Of a DNA stretch of 6,263 nt, positions 1-5,187 are shown piece by piece. The DNA lies in assembly GCA_002480735.1 (NCBI GenBank), contig DLCS01000196.1, positions 1 through 6,263 on the forward strand, in the 5' to 3' direction. Numbering within the stretch: the stretch's first letter is position 1; every line of letters begins with the position of its first letter. Both the position numbers and the translations under genes were made by a program. The notes beneath the pieces were generated by a model. That model was not told where the DNA came from. It saw only the letters and a program-made list of their open reading frames with translations, and did no database searches. The DNA is from Bacillaceae bacterium UBA7792. Lineage in GTDB: Bacteria > Bacillota > Bacilli > Bacillales > Cytobacillaceae.

Positions 1-15
1 GGGGGTCTCTTTGAC
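1..15 (+). promoter_or_regulatory. prfB: Programmed +1 ribosomal frameshift site of prfB
   Basis: A G-run (1-5) that acts as an internal Shine-Dalgarno sequence is followed by TCT, then the slippery CTT (9-11) and an in-frame TGA (12-14) followed by C. This is the classic autoregulatory element of bacterial prfB. When RF2 is scarce the ribosome pauses at UGA, slips +1 on CUU and continues as GAC (Asp); when RF2 is plentiful it terminates. The long RF2 frame resumes at 13 and matches the family directly, so this is not a sequencing error. The base before the window, normally A in AGGGGG, cannot be seen. Confidence 0.96.
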
Positions 16-1047
16 TTAGAGAACAAGGAGGCGCGCATTGCTGAGCTGGAGGATGAGATGCTCCAGCCTGATTTCTGGAATGATCAACAGAGTGCTCAGG
101 CCGTCATTAGTGAGGCAAATGGGCTAAAGGACCAGGTGAATGAGTTTCATGATTTGAATGAAACCTTTGAGAATCTTGAATTAACCTATGAGCTTGTAAA
201 GGAAGAAAGCGATGCCGAGCTTCAGGCCGAGCTTGAGGAAGAGCTTGAAGACTTAGTGAAGCGAATGAATGAATACGAACTTCAGCTTCTTCGAAGCGAG
301 CCTTATGATAAAAATAATGCCATTTTAGAGCTACACCCAGGGGCAGGTGGAACTGAGTCACAGGATTGGGGTTCGATGCTTCTGCGCATGTATACACGCT
401 GGGCCGAGAAGAAGGGCTTTAAGGTGGAGACGCTGGATTATCTTCCTGGAGATGAAGCGGGGATTAAGAGTGTCACCCTTTCAATAAAAGGTCATAATGC
501 ATATGGCTATTTGAAGGCAGAAAAAGGAGTTCATCGACTCGTTCGGATTTCCCCATTTGATTCGTCGGGACGCCGTCATACTTCCTTCGTTTCCTGTGAA
601 GTGATGCCGGAAATGAATGAAGAAATTGAAATTGAAATTCGCAGTGATGATTTAAAGATTGATACCTATCGTTCGACAGGAGCCGGTGGACAGCATATCA
701 ACACAACCGATTCCGCAGTGCGTATCACTCACCTGCCAACCGGAATCGTTGTTCAATGTCAAAATGAGCGTTCGCAAATTAAGAACCGCGAGGCTGCAAT
801 GAAAATGCTTAAAGCGAAGCTCTATCAAAAGAAAATTGAAGAGCAGGAGCAGGAGCTTGCCGAAATTCGTGGGGAGCAAAAGGAAATAGGCTGGGGAAGC
901 CAAATCCGCTCCTATGTGTTCCACCCATATTCCATGGTAAAGGACCACCGAACCAATACCGAAAGTGGAAACGTCCAAGCGGTTATGGATGGGGACTTGG
1001 ATATCTTTATTAATGCTTATTTACGCTCTAAACTAAGCCTATCCTAA
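1..1047 (+). CDS. prfB: Peptide chain release factor 2 (RF2), 5'-truncated, with programmed +1 frameshift
   Basis: RF2 reads UAA and UGA stop codons in the ribosomal A site and triggers release of the finished protein. The window starts inside the gene: GGG TCT CTT TGA (3-14) is the end of the short upstream frame, and after a +1 shift the frame continues from GAC at 13 to the TAA at 1045-1047. That gives 344 residues after the shift; about 20 N-terminal codons are missing, consistent with a family length near 366. Family marks are the SPF tripeptide that recognises the stop codon (550-558, in [14 protein letters not shown]) and the GGQ hydrolysis motif (685-693, in GAGGQHIN). An apparent ATG at 58 is an internal Met codon, not the start. 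The TAA is followed at once by an in-frame TGA, a tandem stop, and RF2 itself decodes both. Identification is essentially certain; only the extreme N-terminus is unseen. Confidence 0.98.
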   Translation, partial: GGLFDLENKEARIAELEDEMLQPDFWNDQQSAQAVISEANGLKDQVNEFHDLNETFENLELTYELVKEESDAELQAELEEELEDLVKRMNEYELQLLRSEPYDKNNAILELHPGAGGTESQDWGSMLLRMYTRWAEKKGFKVETLDYLPGDEAGIKSVTLSIKGHNAYGYLKAEKGVHRLVRISPFDSSGRRHTSFVSCEVMPEMNEEIEIEIRSDDLKIDTYRSTGAGGQHINTTDSAVRITHLPTGIVVQCQNERSQIKNREAAMKMLKAKLYQKKIEEQEQELAEIRGEQKEIGWGSQIRSYVFHPYSMVKDHRTNTESGNVQAVMDGDLDIFINAYLRSKLSLS

Positions 1048-1055
1048 TGATTACA

Positions 1056-1120
1056 AACCTTCATGAAAAGGGACTTGAGGAAAACTCCCTCAACTATCCC
1101 GGCATTGTGAAGGTTTTTTT
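1056..1120 (+). terminator. Composite rho-independent terminator after prfB
   Basis: Three nested paired segments build one long, interrupted hairpin: AACCTTCA (1056-1063) with TGAAGGTT (1108-1115), GGGA (1070-1073) with TCCC (1097-1100), and TTGAGG (1075-1080) with CCTCAA (1088-1093). A run of seven T (1114-1120) follows. It begins 8 nt after the prfB stop and probably ends the secA-prfB transcript known from relatives; secA itself is outside the window. Confidence 0.85.
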
Positions 1121-1130
1121 ATGAATAAGG

Positions 1131-1185
1131 TGTCCACTCCACGTGGACATTTAAGAGAAAATGTCCACCGGCGGTACCAGGTACC
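1131..1185. repeat. REP-like palindromic repeat cluster
   Basis: TGTCCAC (1131-1137) and GTGGACA (1143-1149) form an inverted repeat around a 5-nt centre. GTGGACAT (1143-1150) also pairs perfectly with ATGTCCAC (1161-1168) across a 10-nt loop, so two alternative hairpins share one arm. Just downstream, GGTACC occurs twice, separated by one base (1173-1178 and 1180-1185). The block lies directly behind a terminator and ahead of a promoter. From memory, similar modules with TGTCCAC arms and a GGTGCCAGGCACC-like palindrome are scattered through many Bacillus-group genomes. Whether this is a member of such a family is inference, and the outer limits are approximate. Confidence 0.5.
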
Positions 1186-1231
1186 AAATGAACAAGTGAA
1201 TTTACTCCTTTAAAACGGTAGCCTGCTGGCG

Positions 1232-1260
1232 TTTACAGGGGTGTAAGCCCGTGGTATACT
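1232..1260 (+). promoter_or_regulatory. Sigma-A-type promoter for yvjA
   Basis: A -35 element TTTACA (1232-1237) lies exactly 17 bp before a -10 element TATACT (1255-1260). A TG pair at 1252-1253 adds an extended -10. Transcription would start near 1267, giving a leader of roughly 60 nt before yvjA. The -35 lies within a small inverted repeat, TTACA-GGGG-TGTAA (1233-1246), which could be an operator; no known regulator is recognised. Confidence 0.75.
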
Positions 1261-1329
1261 CACTGTCGGAATAGGGGTTTTACATGATTAAGAAGATAAT
1301 GAGTTATCATAAGGTAAAGGAGACAGGCT

Positions 1330-2196
1330 ATGAGCAACCGTAGGCGCGGACATACATTTAATCCTGTTATTGAAAAAAGCTTAGAGTATTTTTACATATT
1401 GCTTGGTTCAGCCATCATTGCGTTGGTGTTCAATGTGTTCCTCTTGCCGAATCGTGTCGCATCTGGGGGTGTGAGCGGGATTAGTACCATCACAGCTGCA
1501 GTATTTGGATGGGAACCGGCCTATGTGCAGTGGGCTTTTAACATTCCGCTTTTTATCGCTGGCGTCTTATTATTAGGAAGGCAATTTGGCATCAAGACGC
1601 TGGTTGGTACGGTGTTTCTACCATTTGTGGTGTTTCTTACAAAAGAGCTTGATCCTTGGACACATGATCCTTTACTCGCTTCTCTTTTTGGTGGGATCGG
1701 AATTGGACTGGGGCTTGGCATTGTGTTTCGAGGGAAGGCATCCACAGGAGGCACGGATTTGGCCGCCCAAATCATCAATAAATATACAGGGTTGTCGCTT
1801 GGAACCTGTGTGGCGATTATTGATGGGTTAATTGTCTTAACTGCTGCTATTGTCTTTGATATTGAAAGAGGACTTTATGCTTTGATCGGACTTTATGTCA
1901 CGAGTAAAACCATTGATCTGGTGCAGATTGGTCTCGGTCGATCCAAAATGGTGATGATCATTACCAATAAACAATCAGAAGTTCGTGAAGGAATTTTGAA
2001 TAAAATTGATAGAGGTGTGACAAAACTATCAGCATATGGTGGTTATACTGATTATGAACGTCCAATCCTCATGTGTGTCGTAGATCAAACGGAGTTCACA
2101 AAATTGAAACAATTGGTCAAAAGCATTGATCCGACAGCATTTGTTGTTGTTATGGATGCAGCAGAGGTACTAGGAGAGGGTTTCAAAAGGGCATAG
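1330..2196 (+). CDS. yvjA: YitT family membrane protein (DUF161 plus DUF2179), YvjA-like
   Basis: A 288-residue integral membrane protein of the YitT family, whose molecular function is not established. Hydrophobic segments lie at about residues 20-40, 53-82, 88-104, 115-133 and 155-177. The family-typical stretch RGKASTGGTD is at 134-143. A soluble C-terminal domain of the DUF2179 type (about 204-285, cytoplasmic by family expectation) begins at GRSKMVMIITNK and contains KLSAYGGYT. The ATG start is supported by AAAGGAG (1316-1322), 7 nt upstream. The gene has its own good promoter (1232-1260) and no terminator of its own before the next gene, so transcripts probably run on into the first cytochrome gene 51 nt downstream. 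The symbol rests on family plus position between prfB and cccB, as in B. subtilis. Family assignment is firm; any transport or other role would be a guess. Confidence 0.88.
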   Translation: MSNRRRGHTFNPVIEKSLEYFYILLGSAIIALVFNVFLLPNRVASGGVSGISTITAAVFGWEPAYVQWAFNIPLFIAGVLLLGRQFGIKTLVGTVFLPFVVFLTKELDPWTHDPLLASLFGGIGIGLGLGIVFRGKASTGGTDLAAQIINKYTGLSLGTCVAIIDGLIVLTAAIVFDIERGLYALIGLYVTSKTIDLVQIGLGRSKMVMIITNKQSEVREGILNKIDRGVTKLSAYGGYTDYERPILMCVVDQTEFTKLKQLVKSIDPTAFVVVMDAAEVLGEGFKRA

Positions 2197-2208
2197 AATT
2201 GGTATAAT
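2180..2208 (+). promoter_or_regulatory. Extended -10 promoter for the first cytochrome gene
   Basis: A perfect TATAAT (2203-2208) is preceded by TGG (2200-2202), giving an extended -10. At 17-bp spacing the -35 is poor (GTTTCA, 2180-2185, inside the end of yvjA). Transcription would start near 2215, about 33 nt before the TTG start of the cytochrome. It lets the cytochrome be expressed independently of yvjA. Confidence 0.68.
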
Positions 2209-2247
2209 ATAGCCGTATATGTACTATTTTCCTGAGGAGGAGTTCAA

Positions 2248-2583
2248 TTGAAAAAGAAGCTTCTTGCATTATTAATGGGTACTTCTTTAGTATTAGCTGC
2301 TTGTGGTGGCGGAGATGATGATGCGAAGGATAAGGGCGGCAACAAAGGCGGAGATACCGCAAGCGCAAATGGTGAAGAGCTATATAACAGCAAAGGCTGT
2401 AGTGCTTGCCATGGCGGCGATTTAAAAGGTGGAGTGGGACCTGATCTAACAGCTATCGGCGGTACCTTGTCTGCAGACGAAATTAAGACAGTGATTCTTG
2501 ATGGAAAAGGCAATATGCCAGCACAAAATGTATCAGATGATGAGGCACAATCACTTGCTGATTGGTTAGCTGCAAAGAAATAA
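2248..2583 (+). CDS. cccB: Membrane-anchored lipoprotein cytochrome c551
   Basis: A small c-type cytochrome of 111 residues that carries electrons on the outer face of the cytoplasmic membrane, probably between the quinol-oxidising part of the respiratory chain and a terminal oxidase (family knowledge). The N-terminus is a lipoprotein signal (KKK, hydrophobic core, lipobox LAAC), with Cys19 as the lipidated residue. A Gly/Asp/Lys-rich tether (20-41) leads to the haem domain. The haem motif CSACH is at 51-55 (His55 proximal ligand), and Met90 in GNMPA is the likely distal ligand. The fold ends in the usual ADWLAAKK helix. The start is TTG, set by GAGGAGG (2234-2240) 7 nt upstream and by the lipobox position. 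From memory, its GEELY...GPDL region resembles B. subtilis CccB more than the downstream copy does. Own promoter and terminator. Confidence 0.93.
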   Translation: MKKKLLALLMGTSLVLAACGGGDDDAKDKGGNKGGDTASANGEELYNSKGCSACHGGDLKGGVGPDLTAIGGTLSADEIKTVILDGKGNMPAQNVSDDEAQSLADWLAAKK

Positions 2584-2595
2584 GATAGATAAATC

Positions 2596-2632
2596 AAACG
2601 TTCTGGCTCCTCTATGGCCGAACGTTTTTTTT
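2596..2632 (+). terminator. Rho-independent terminator after first cytochrome gene
   Basis: AAACGTTC (2596-2603) pairs with GAACGTTT (2620-2627). The stem extends inward by GGC (2605-2607) with GCC (2617-2619) past a bulged T. Eight T follow from 2625. It starts 12 nt after the stop codon. The left arm AACGTTCTG is identical to that of the terminator after the next gene. Confidence 0.9.
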
Positions 2633-2697
2633 AATGCCTATTAGATAATAAATATTATAAAAAGAGAATAAATTCACTAAATTGATAAAAATATAAA

Positions 2698-2726
2698 AGC
2701 CTTTGATCCATCGCTCTTTGTATAAT
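2698..2726 (+). promoter_or_regulatory. Promoter for the second cytochrome gene
   Basis: A perfect -10 TATAAT lies at 2721-2726. The -35 at 17-bp spacing (AGCCTT, 2698-2703) is poor, so an activator or the AT-rich upstream DNA (about 2640-2697, rich in A and T tracts that could act as an UP element) may compensate. Transcription would start near 2733, about 30 nt before the TTG start. Confidence 0.55.
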
Positions 2727-2762
2727 GTAGTTAGATTTACTTAGTTTAAGGAGGAGTCTAGC

Positions 2763-3101
2763 TTGAGAAAAAAGCTTCTAGCATTGATAATGGGTTCAGC
2801 TTTAATTCTGGCAGCATGTAGTGGCGGAGGAGAAGAAGCTACTGATAAAAACTCAAAAAATGAAGATACGACTGCAAGTGTAGATCCAGAAAAGAAATAT
2901 CAGCAAAAATGCTCGATGTGTCATGGAGTCAATTTAGATGACGGTCGTGGAAATGTACCTGAGCTATCGGCAATTGGAGCAACGATGACAAAGGAAGAAA
3001 TTGAAAAGGTTATCAAAGATGGTCAAGGCACGATGCCAGGTGGCCAATTACAAGGTGAGGAAGCTGAAGCGGTAGCCGAGTGGCTTGCTGCAAAAAAATA
3101 A
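2763..3101 (+). CDS. Second lipoprotein c-type cytochrome, tandem paralogue of cccB
   Basis: A 112-residue paralogue of the preceding gene with the same architecture: lipoprotein signal with lipobox LAAC (Cys19), a Lys/Glu/Asp-rich tether (20-42), haem motif CSMCH at 50-54 (His54 ligand), and Met91 in GTMPG as the likely sixth haem ligand. The signal peptides and the C-terminal AEWLAAKK / ADWLAAKK are nearly the same in both copies, while the segment after the haem motif differs (NLDDGRGNVPELSAIGA against DLKGGVGPDLTAIGG). Start is TTG, supported by AAGGAGGAG (2748-2756). All haem-binding residues are intact, so it is probably functional, as an outward-facing electron carrier. The changed loop next to the haem may alter partner choice or redox potential; that is inference. 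It has its own promoter and terminator, 179 nt after its paralogue. Confidence 0.9.
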   Translation: MRKKLLALIMGSALILAACSGGGEEATDKNSKNEDTTASVDPEKKYQQKCSMCHGVNLDDGRGNVPELSAIGATMTKEEIEKVIKDGQGTMPGGQLQGEEAEAVAEWLAAKK

Positions 3102-3138
3102 AAGCATTTTTCTTCTAAGATATCCAAAATAAATCGAC

Positions 3139-3169
3139 AACGTTCTGTTTCCATAGCAGAACGTTTTTT
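3139..3169 (+). terminator. Rho-independent terminator after second cytochrome gene
   Basis: A perfect 9-bp stem, AACGTTCTG (3139-3147) with CAGAACGTT (3157-3165), closes a 9-nt loop and is followed by six T (3164-3169). Its left arm is the same 9 bases as in the terminator at 2596-2632, supporting duplication of gene and terminator together. Confidence 0.92.
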
Positions 3170-3355
3170 CATCTATTCCCTCTTTCTACATTCTCCTTCC
3201 ATATTTGACAATTTTCCCAAAAAAGAAGGAGTTCAAAAAGATATGTGGTATTTTTAACATAGGTAGAAAATACTCCATCCTTGTCAAAAAATAGAATTAT
3301 TTCCACGATGAAAAGAAAATGTAATATTTTTTAAACGAAACTCGACAAAATATGA

Positions 3356-3364
3356 TGTTATAAT
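3356..3364 (+). promoter_or_regulatory. Extended -10 promoter for ftsEX
   Basis: TGT directly followed by a perfect TATAAT (3359-3364) makes an extended -10. No good -35 exists at 16-18 bp spacing; TCGACA at 3342-3347 is too close. The predicted start is near 3371, leaving a leader of about 110 nt before ftsE. It is the best promoter candidate in the gap. Confidence 0.5.
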
Positions 3365-3379
3365 TAATTTGGCTATGAA

Positions 3380-3394
3380 TGAGAATCATTTTTA
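3380..3394. promoter_or_regulatory. Possible Fur-like box downstream of the ftsE promoter
   Basis: TGAGAATCATTTTTA matches 11 of 14 specified positions of the Bacillus 7-1-7 Fur consensus (TGATAAT-N-ATTATCA) by hand count. It sits just downstream of the predicted ftsE transcription start, where a bound repressor would block transcription. AT-rich DNA yields such matches by chance, and iron control of ftsEX is not something I know to be established, so this remains a candidate only. Confidence 0.25.
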
Positions 3395-3479
3395 CGATAG
3401 GCTATGTTCGCTTGGATAACTAGCAATATTTTTTTTGATAGATTTCTACAAAAATAGAAAGAACCCAAAGGTGATATAG

Positions 3480-4166
3480 ATGATCGAAATGGAAGATGTA
3501 TATAAAAAGTACCCGAATGGTGTTGTCGCTGCGAACGGGATAGACGTTCGAATTAAGCAGGGTGAGTTTGTTTATGTCGTAGGTCCGAGTGGAGCAGGAA
3601 AATCCACTTTTATCAAAATGATGTACCGGGAGGAAAAACCGACCCGCGGCACGATTATGATTAATGGTGTCAATTTAGCAAAATTAAAGGAAAATAAGGT
3701 TCCCCATTTACGTCGAAATTTGGGGGTTGTGTTTCAGGATTTCAAATTGCTCCCGACGTTAACCGTGTATGAAAATGTTGCTTTTGCCCTTGAGGTAATT
3801 GAAGAACAGCCAAAGCAAATCAAAAAACGTGTGATGGAAACGTTAGATCTTGTCAATTTGAAGCATAAAGTCAGAATGCTCCCTTCTGAGCTTTCTGGTG
3901 GAGAGCAGCAAAGGGTCTCGATTGCGCGTTCAATTGTCAATTCCCCGAAGGTGATGATTGCCGATGAGCCGACAGGAAATCTCGATCCGGAGACCTCATG
4001 GGAAATTATGAAAATTTTTGAGGAAATTAATACCCGCGGCACGACGATTGTGATGGCCACTCATAACAAAGAAATTGTTAATACTATTCGCCATCGCGTC
4101 ATTGCGATTGAGAATGGACAAATTATTCGGGATGAGCAGCGAGGTGATTACGGATATGAAAGCTAG
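3480..4166 (+). CDS. ftsE: Cell division ATP-binding protein FtsE
   Basis: The cytoplasmic ATPase of the FtsEX complex, an ABC-type machine that does not transport but uses ATP hydrolysis to switch on cell wall hydrolases through FtsX. At 228 residues it is full length for the family. All ABC motifs are present: Walker A GPSGAGKST (35-43), Q-loop Gln86 in VVFQDFKLLP, signature LSGGE (138-142), Walker B VMIADE (158-163) with catalytic Glu163, D-loop NLD (167-169) and H-loop His195 in MATHN. DFKLLPTLTVYENVAFAL is typical of FtsE rather than of other ABC ATPases. The ATG start is preceded by AAAGGTGAT (3467-3475), 4 nt away. The last 11 nt overlap ftsX, so the two are translationally coupled. 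No residue looks damaged. Confidence 0.98.
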   Translation: MIEMEDVYKKYPNGVVAANGIDVRIKQGEFVYVVGPSGAGKSTFIKMMYREEKPTRGTIMINGVNLAKLKENKVPHLRRNLGVVFQDFKLLPTLTVYENVAFALEVIEEQPKQIKKRVMETLDLVNLKHKVRMLPSELSGGEQQRVSIARSIVNSPKVMIADEPTGNLDPETSWEIMKIFEEINTRGTTIVMATHNKEIVNTIRHRVIAIENGQIIRDEQRGDYGYES

Positions 4167-5049
4167 AACGCTGCGCCGCCATATGAAAGAAAGTTTGAAA
4201 AATCTTGCCCGTAACGGCTGGATGACATTTGCCTCTGTTAGTGCGGTCACGGTCACCCTTATGCTCGTAGGCGTATTCTTTGTGATCATGATGAACCTTA
4301 ATAAGGTGGCAACGGATATTGAAGAGGATGTCAGAATCCGTGTGCATATTGATATTGCAGCAACAAAACAGGATCAAGCTGCCTTAAAGAAGAAAATTGA
4401 ACAAATTCCTGAGGTGGAATCGATTGTTTTTTCACCAAAAGAGAATGAATTAAAGAATCTGATTGATAGTCTCGGCGACGAGGGAGAAGCCTTCAAGCTT
4501 TTTGAGCAGGATAACCCGCTTTATGATGTCTTCGTTGTCAAAACAAAGCAACCAGAGCAGCTTGAGCAGGTTGCGAAAAAAATTGAGAAATTTGAGTTTG
4601 CCTATAAAGTGAAATTTGGACAAGAAGACGTCGATAAGCTGTTCGCTTTTATCAAATCAAGTCGAAATGTTGGACTGGTCCTTATTGTTGGCTTGTTATT
4701 TACGGCGATGTTCTTGATTTCCAATACAATCAAGATTACCATCGTGGCGCGGAGAAAAGAAATTGAAATTATGAAACTGGTCGGTGCTACGAATGCCTTT
4801 ATTCGTTGGCCTTTCTTCTTGGAGGGATTAATGCTTGGGGTGCTAGGCTCTGTTGTGCCGATTGTGTTAATCAGCGTTATCTATGAATATTCTTATGATT
4901 ATATTTCAGGGAAGCTACAAGGACATTTCATTCATTTACTAGAGTTCAACCCATTTATGTTTCAGGTGGCAGGAATCCTAATCTTACTTGGAGCGGCGAT
5001 TGGAATTTGGGGAAGTATGATGTCGGTAAGGAAATTCTTGAAGATTTAA
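4156..5049 (+). CDS. ftsX: Cell division protein FtsX
   Basis: The membrane subunit of FtsEX, 297 residues, which passes the FtsE ATPase cycle across the membrane to a wall hydrolase. The order is a short cytoplasmic N-terminus (RRHMKESLKNLARNGWMT), TM1 (about 24-46), a large extracellular loop (about 47-170) that in the family contacts the coiled coil of the hydrolase, then TM2 (about 172-193), TM3 (about 224-246) and TM4 (about 271-291). The cytoplasmic loop RRKEIEIMKLVGATNAFIRWPF carries the conserved KLVGAT. The start chosen is ATG 4156, inside ftsE, because GAGGTGAT (4141-4148) sits right before it and the N-terminus then matches the family. The frame is open back to 4075, and an in-frame GTG at 4144 is a less likely alternative. 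The ftsE/ftsX overlap indicates one operon and fixed stoichiometry. Confidence 0.96.
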   Translation: MKARTLRRHMKESLKNLARNGWMTFASVSAVTVTLMLVGVFFVIMMNLNKVATDIEEDVRIRVHIDIAATKQDQAALKKKIEQIPEVESIVFSPKENELKNLIDSLGDEGEAFKLFEQDNPLYDVFVVKTKQPEQLEQVAKKIEKFEFAYKVKFGQEDVDKLFAFIKSSRNVGLVLIVGLLFTAMFLISNTIKITIVARRKEIEIMKLVGATNAFIRWPFFLEGLMLGVLGSVVPIVLISVIYEYSYDYISGKLQGHFIHLLEFNPFMFQVAGILILLGAAIGIWGSMMSVRKFLKI

Positions 5050-5056
5050 GGATTGG

Positions 5057-5118
5057 GGGATCTCTGAGGTTAGCTCTCGGGATCCCTTTTACATAGTATA
5101 GAATAATAGGGCTTTTTT
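5057..5118 (+). terminator. Weak or two-part terminator after ftsX
   Basis: The first hairpin pairs GGGATC (5057-5062) with GATCCC (5081-5086), with an inner GAG/CTC pairing (5066-5068 with 5074-5076), and is followed by only four T (5087-5090). A second, AU-rich hairpin pairs CCCTTTTA (5084-5091) with TAATAGGG (5104-5111), with one mismatch, and is followed by C and six T (5113-5118). The two share the CCC at 5084-5086 and cannot form together. Partial read-through from ftsEX into the hydrolase gene is plausible, as no convincing promoter is seen between them. Confidence 0.6.
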
Positions 5119-5187
5119 CGTGCAGATTGTGGTTCTGGAATGACAATATTTGAGAAAAGAGCTATTAATAGAAAGGAGAAATCGGGA

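Larger units (their letters stand above)
3170..3479. other. Gene-free AT-rich intergenic region upstream of ftsE
   Basis: No convincing coding frame is visible on either strand in these 310 bases. The left part (3193-3288) holds interleaved inverted repeats: CTCCTTC (3193-3199) with GAAGGAG (3225-3231), TTTGACAA (3204-3211) with TTGTCAAA (3281-3288), and GTATTTT (3248-3254) with AAAATAC (3267-3273). The right part holds the ftsE promoter (3356-3364) and a Fur-like box (3380-3394), with GGCTATG repeated directly at 3371-3377 and 3400-3406. A small hairpin, TTTCTA (3443-3448) with TAGAAA (3455-3460), precedes the ribosome binding site AAAGGTGAT (3467-3475). Confidence 0.6.

Noticed and set aside
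12..14. In-frame TGA near the start of prfB, which could suggest a pseudogene, a sequencing error or a selenocysteine codon
   Set aside because: The G-run, CTT TGA C context and uninterrupted RF2 frame downstream are the standard programmed frameshift.
1586..1831. 81-codon + strand frame inside yvjA
   Set aside because: It lies fully within the yvjA frame, has no ribosome binding site and no recognisable domain.
2244..2597. 117-codon open frame on the minus strand opposite the first cytochrome gene
   Set aside because: It mirrors a clearly real gene with a haem motif and lipobox; its product is low-complexity Ser/Pro-rich and matches no family I recognise. Other antisense frames across prfB, yvjA, ftsE and ftsX are rejected for the same reason.
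3205..3210. TTGACA as a -35 element upstream of ftsE
   Set aside because: No -10-like hexamer lies 16-18 bp downstream; the bases are better explained as part of the TTTGACAA/TTGTCAAA inverted repeat.
3358..3372. PerR-like box overlapping the ftsE -10
   Set aside because: The left half is perfect only because it contains TATAAT; the right half matches 3 of 7 positions.
4075..4155. 27-codon upstream extension of the FtsX frame starting at ATG 4075
   Set aside because: It lies inside ftsE, has no ribosome binding site and adds residues not typical of FtsX; ATG 4156 has GAGGTGAT just upstream and gives the usual N-terminus.
5140..5168. ATGACA (5140-5145) with TATTAA (5163-5168), 17 bp apart, as a promoter for the M23 gene
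   Set aside because: Transcription would start near 5175, within the ribosome binding site at 5172-5178, and the -10 is poor.
5140..5187. ATG 5140 as the start of the M23 protein
   Set aside because: No Shine-Dalgarno sequence lies before it, and the added 16 charged residues would precede and spoil the signal peptide. TTG 5188 has AAAGGAG at proper spacing.
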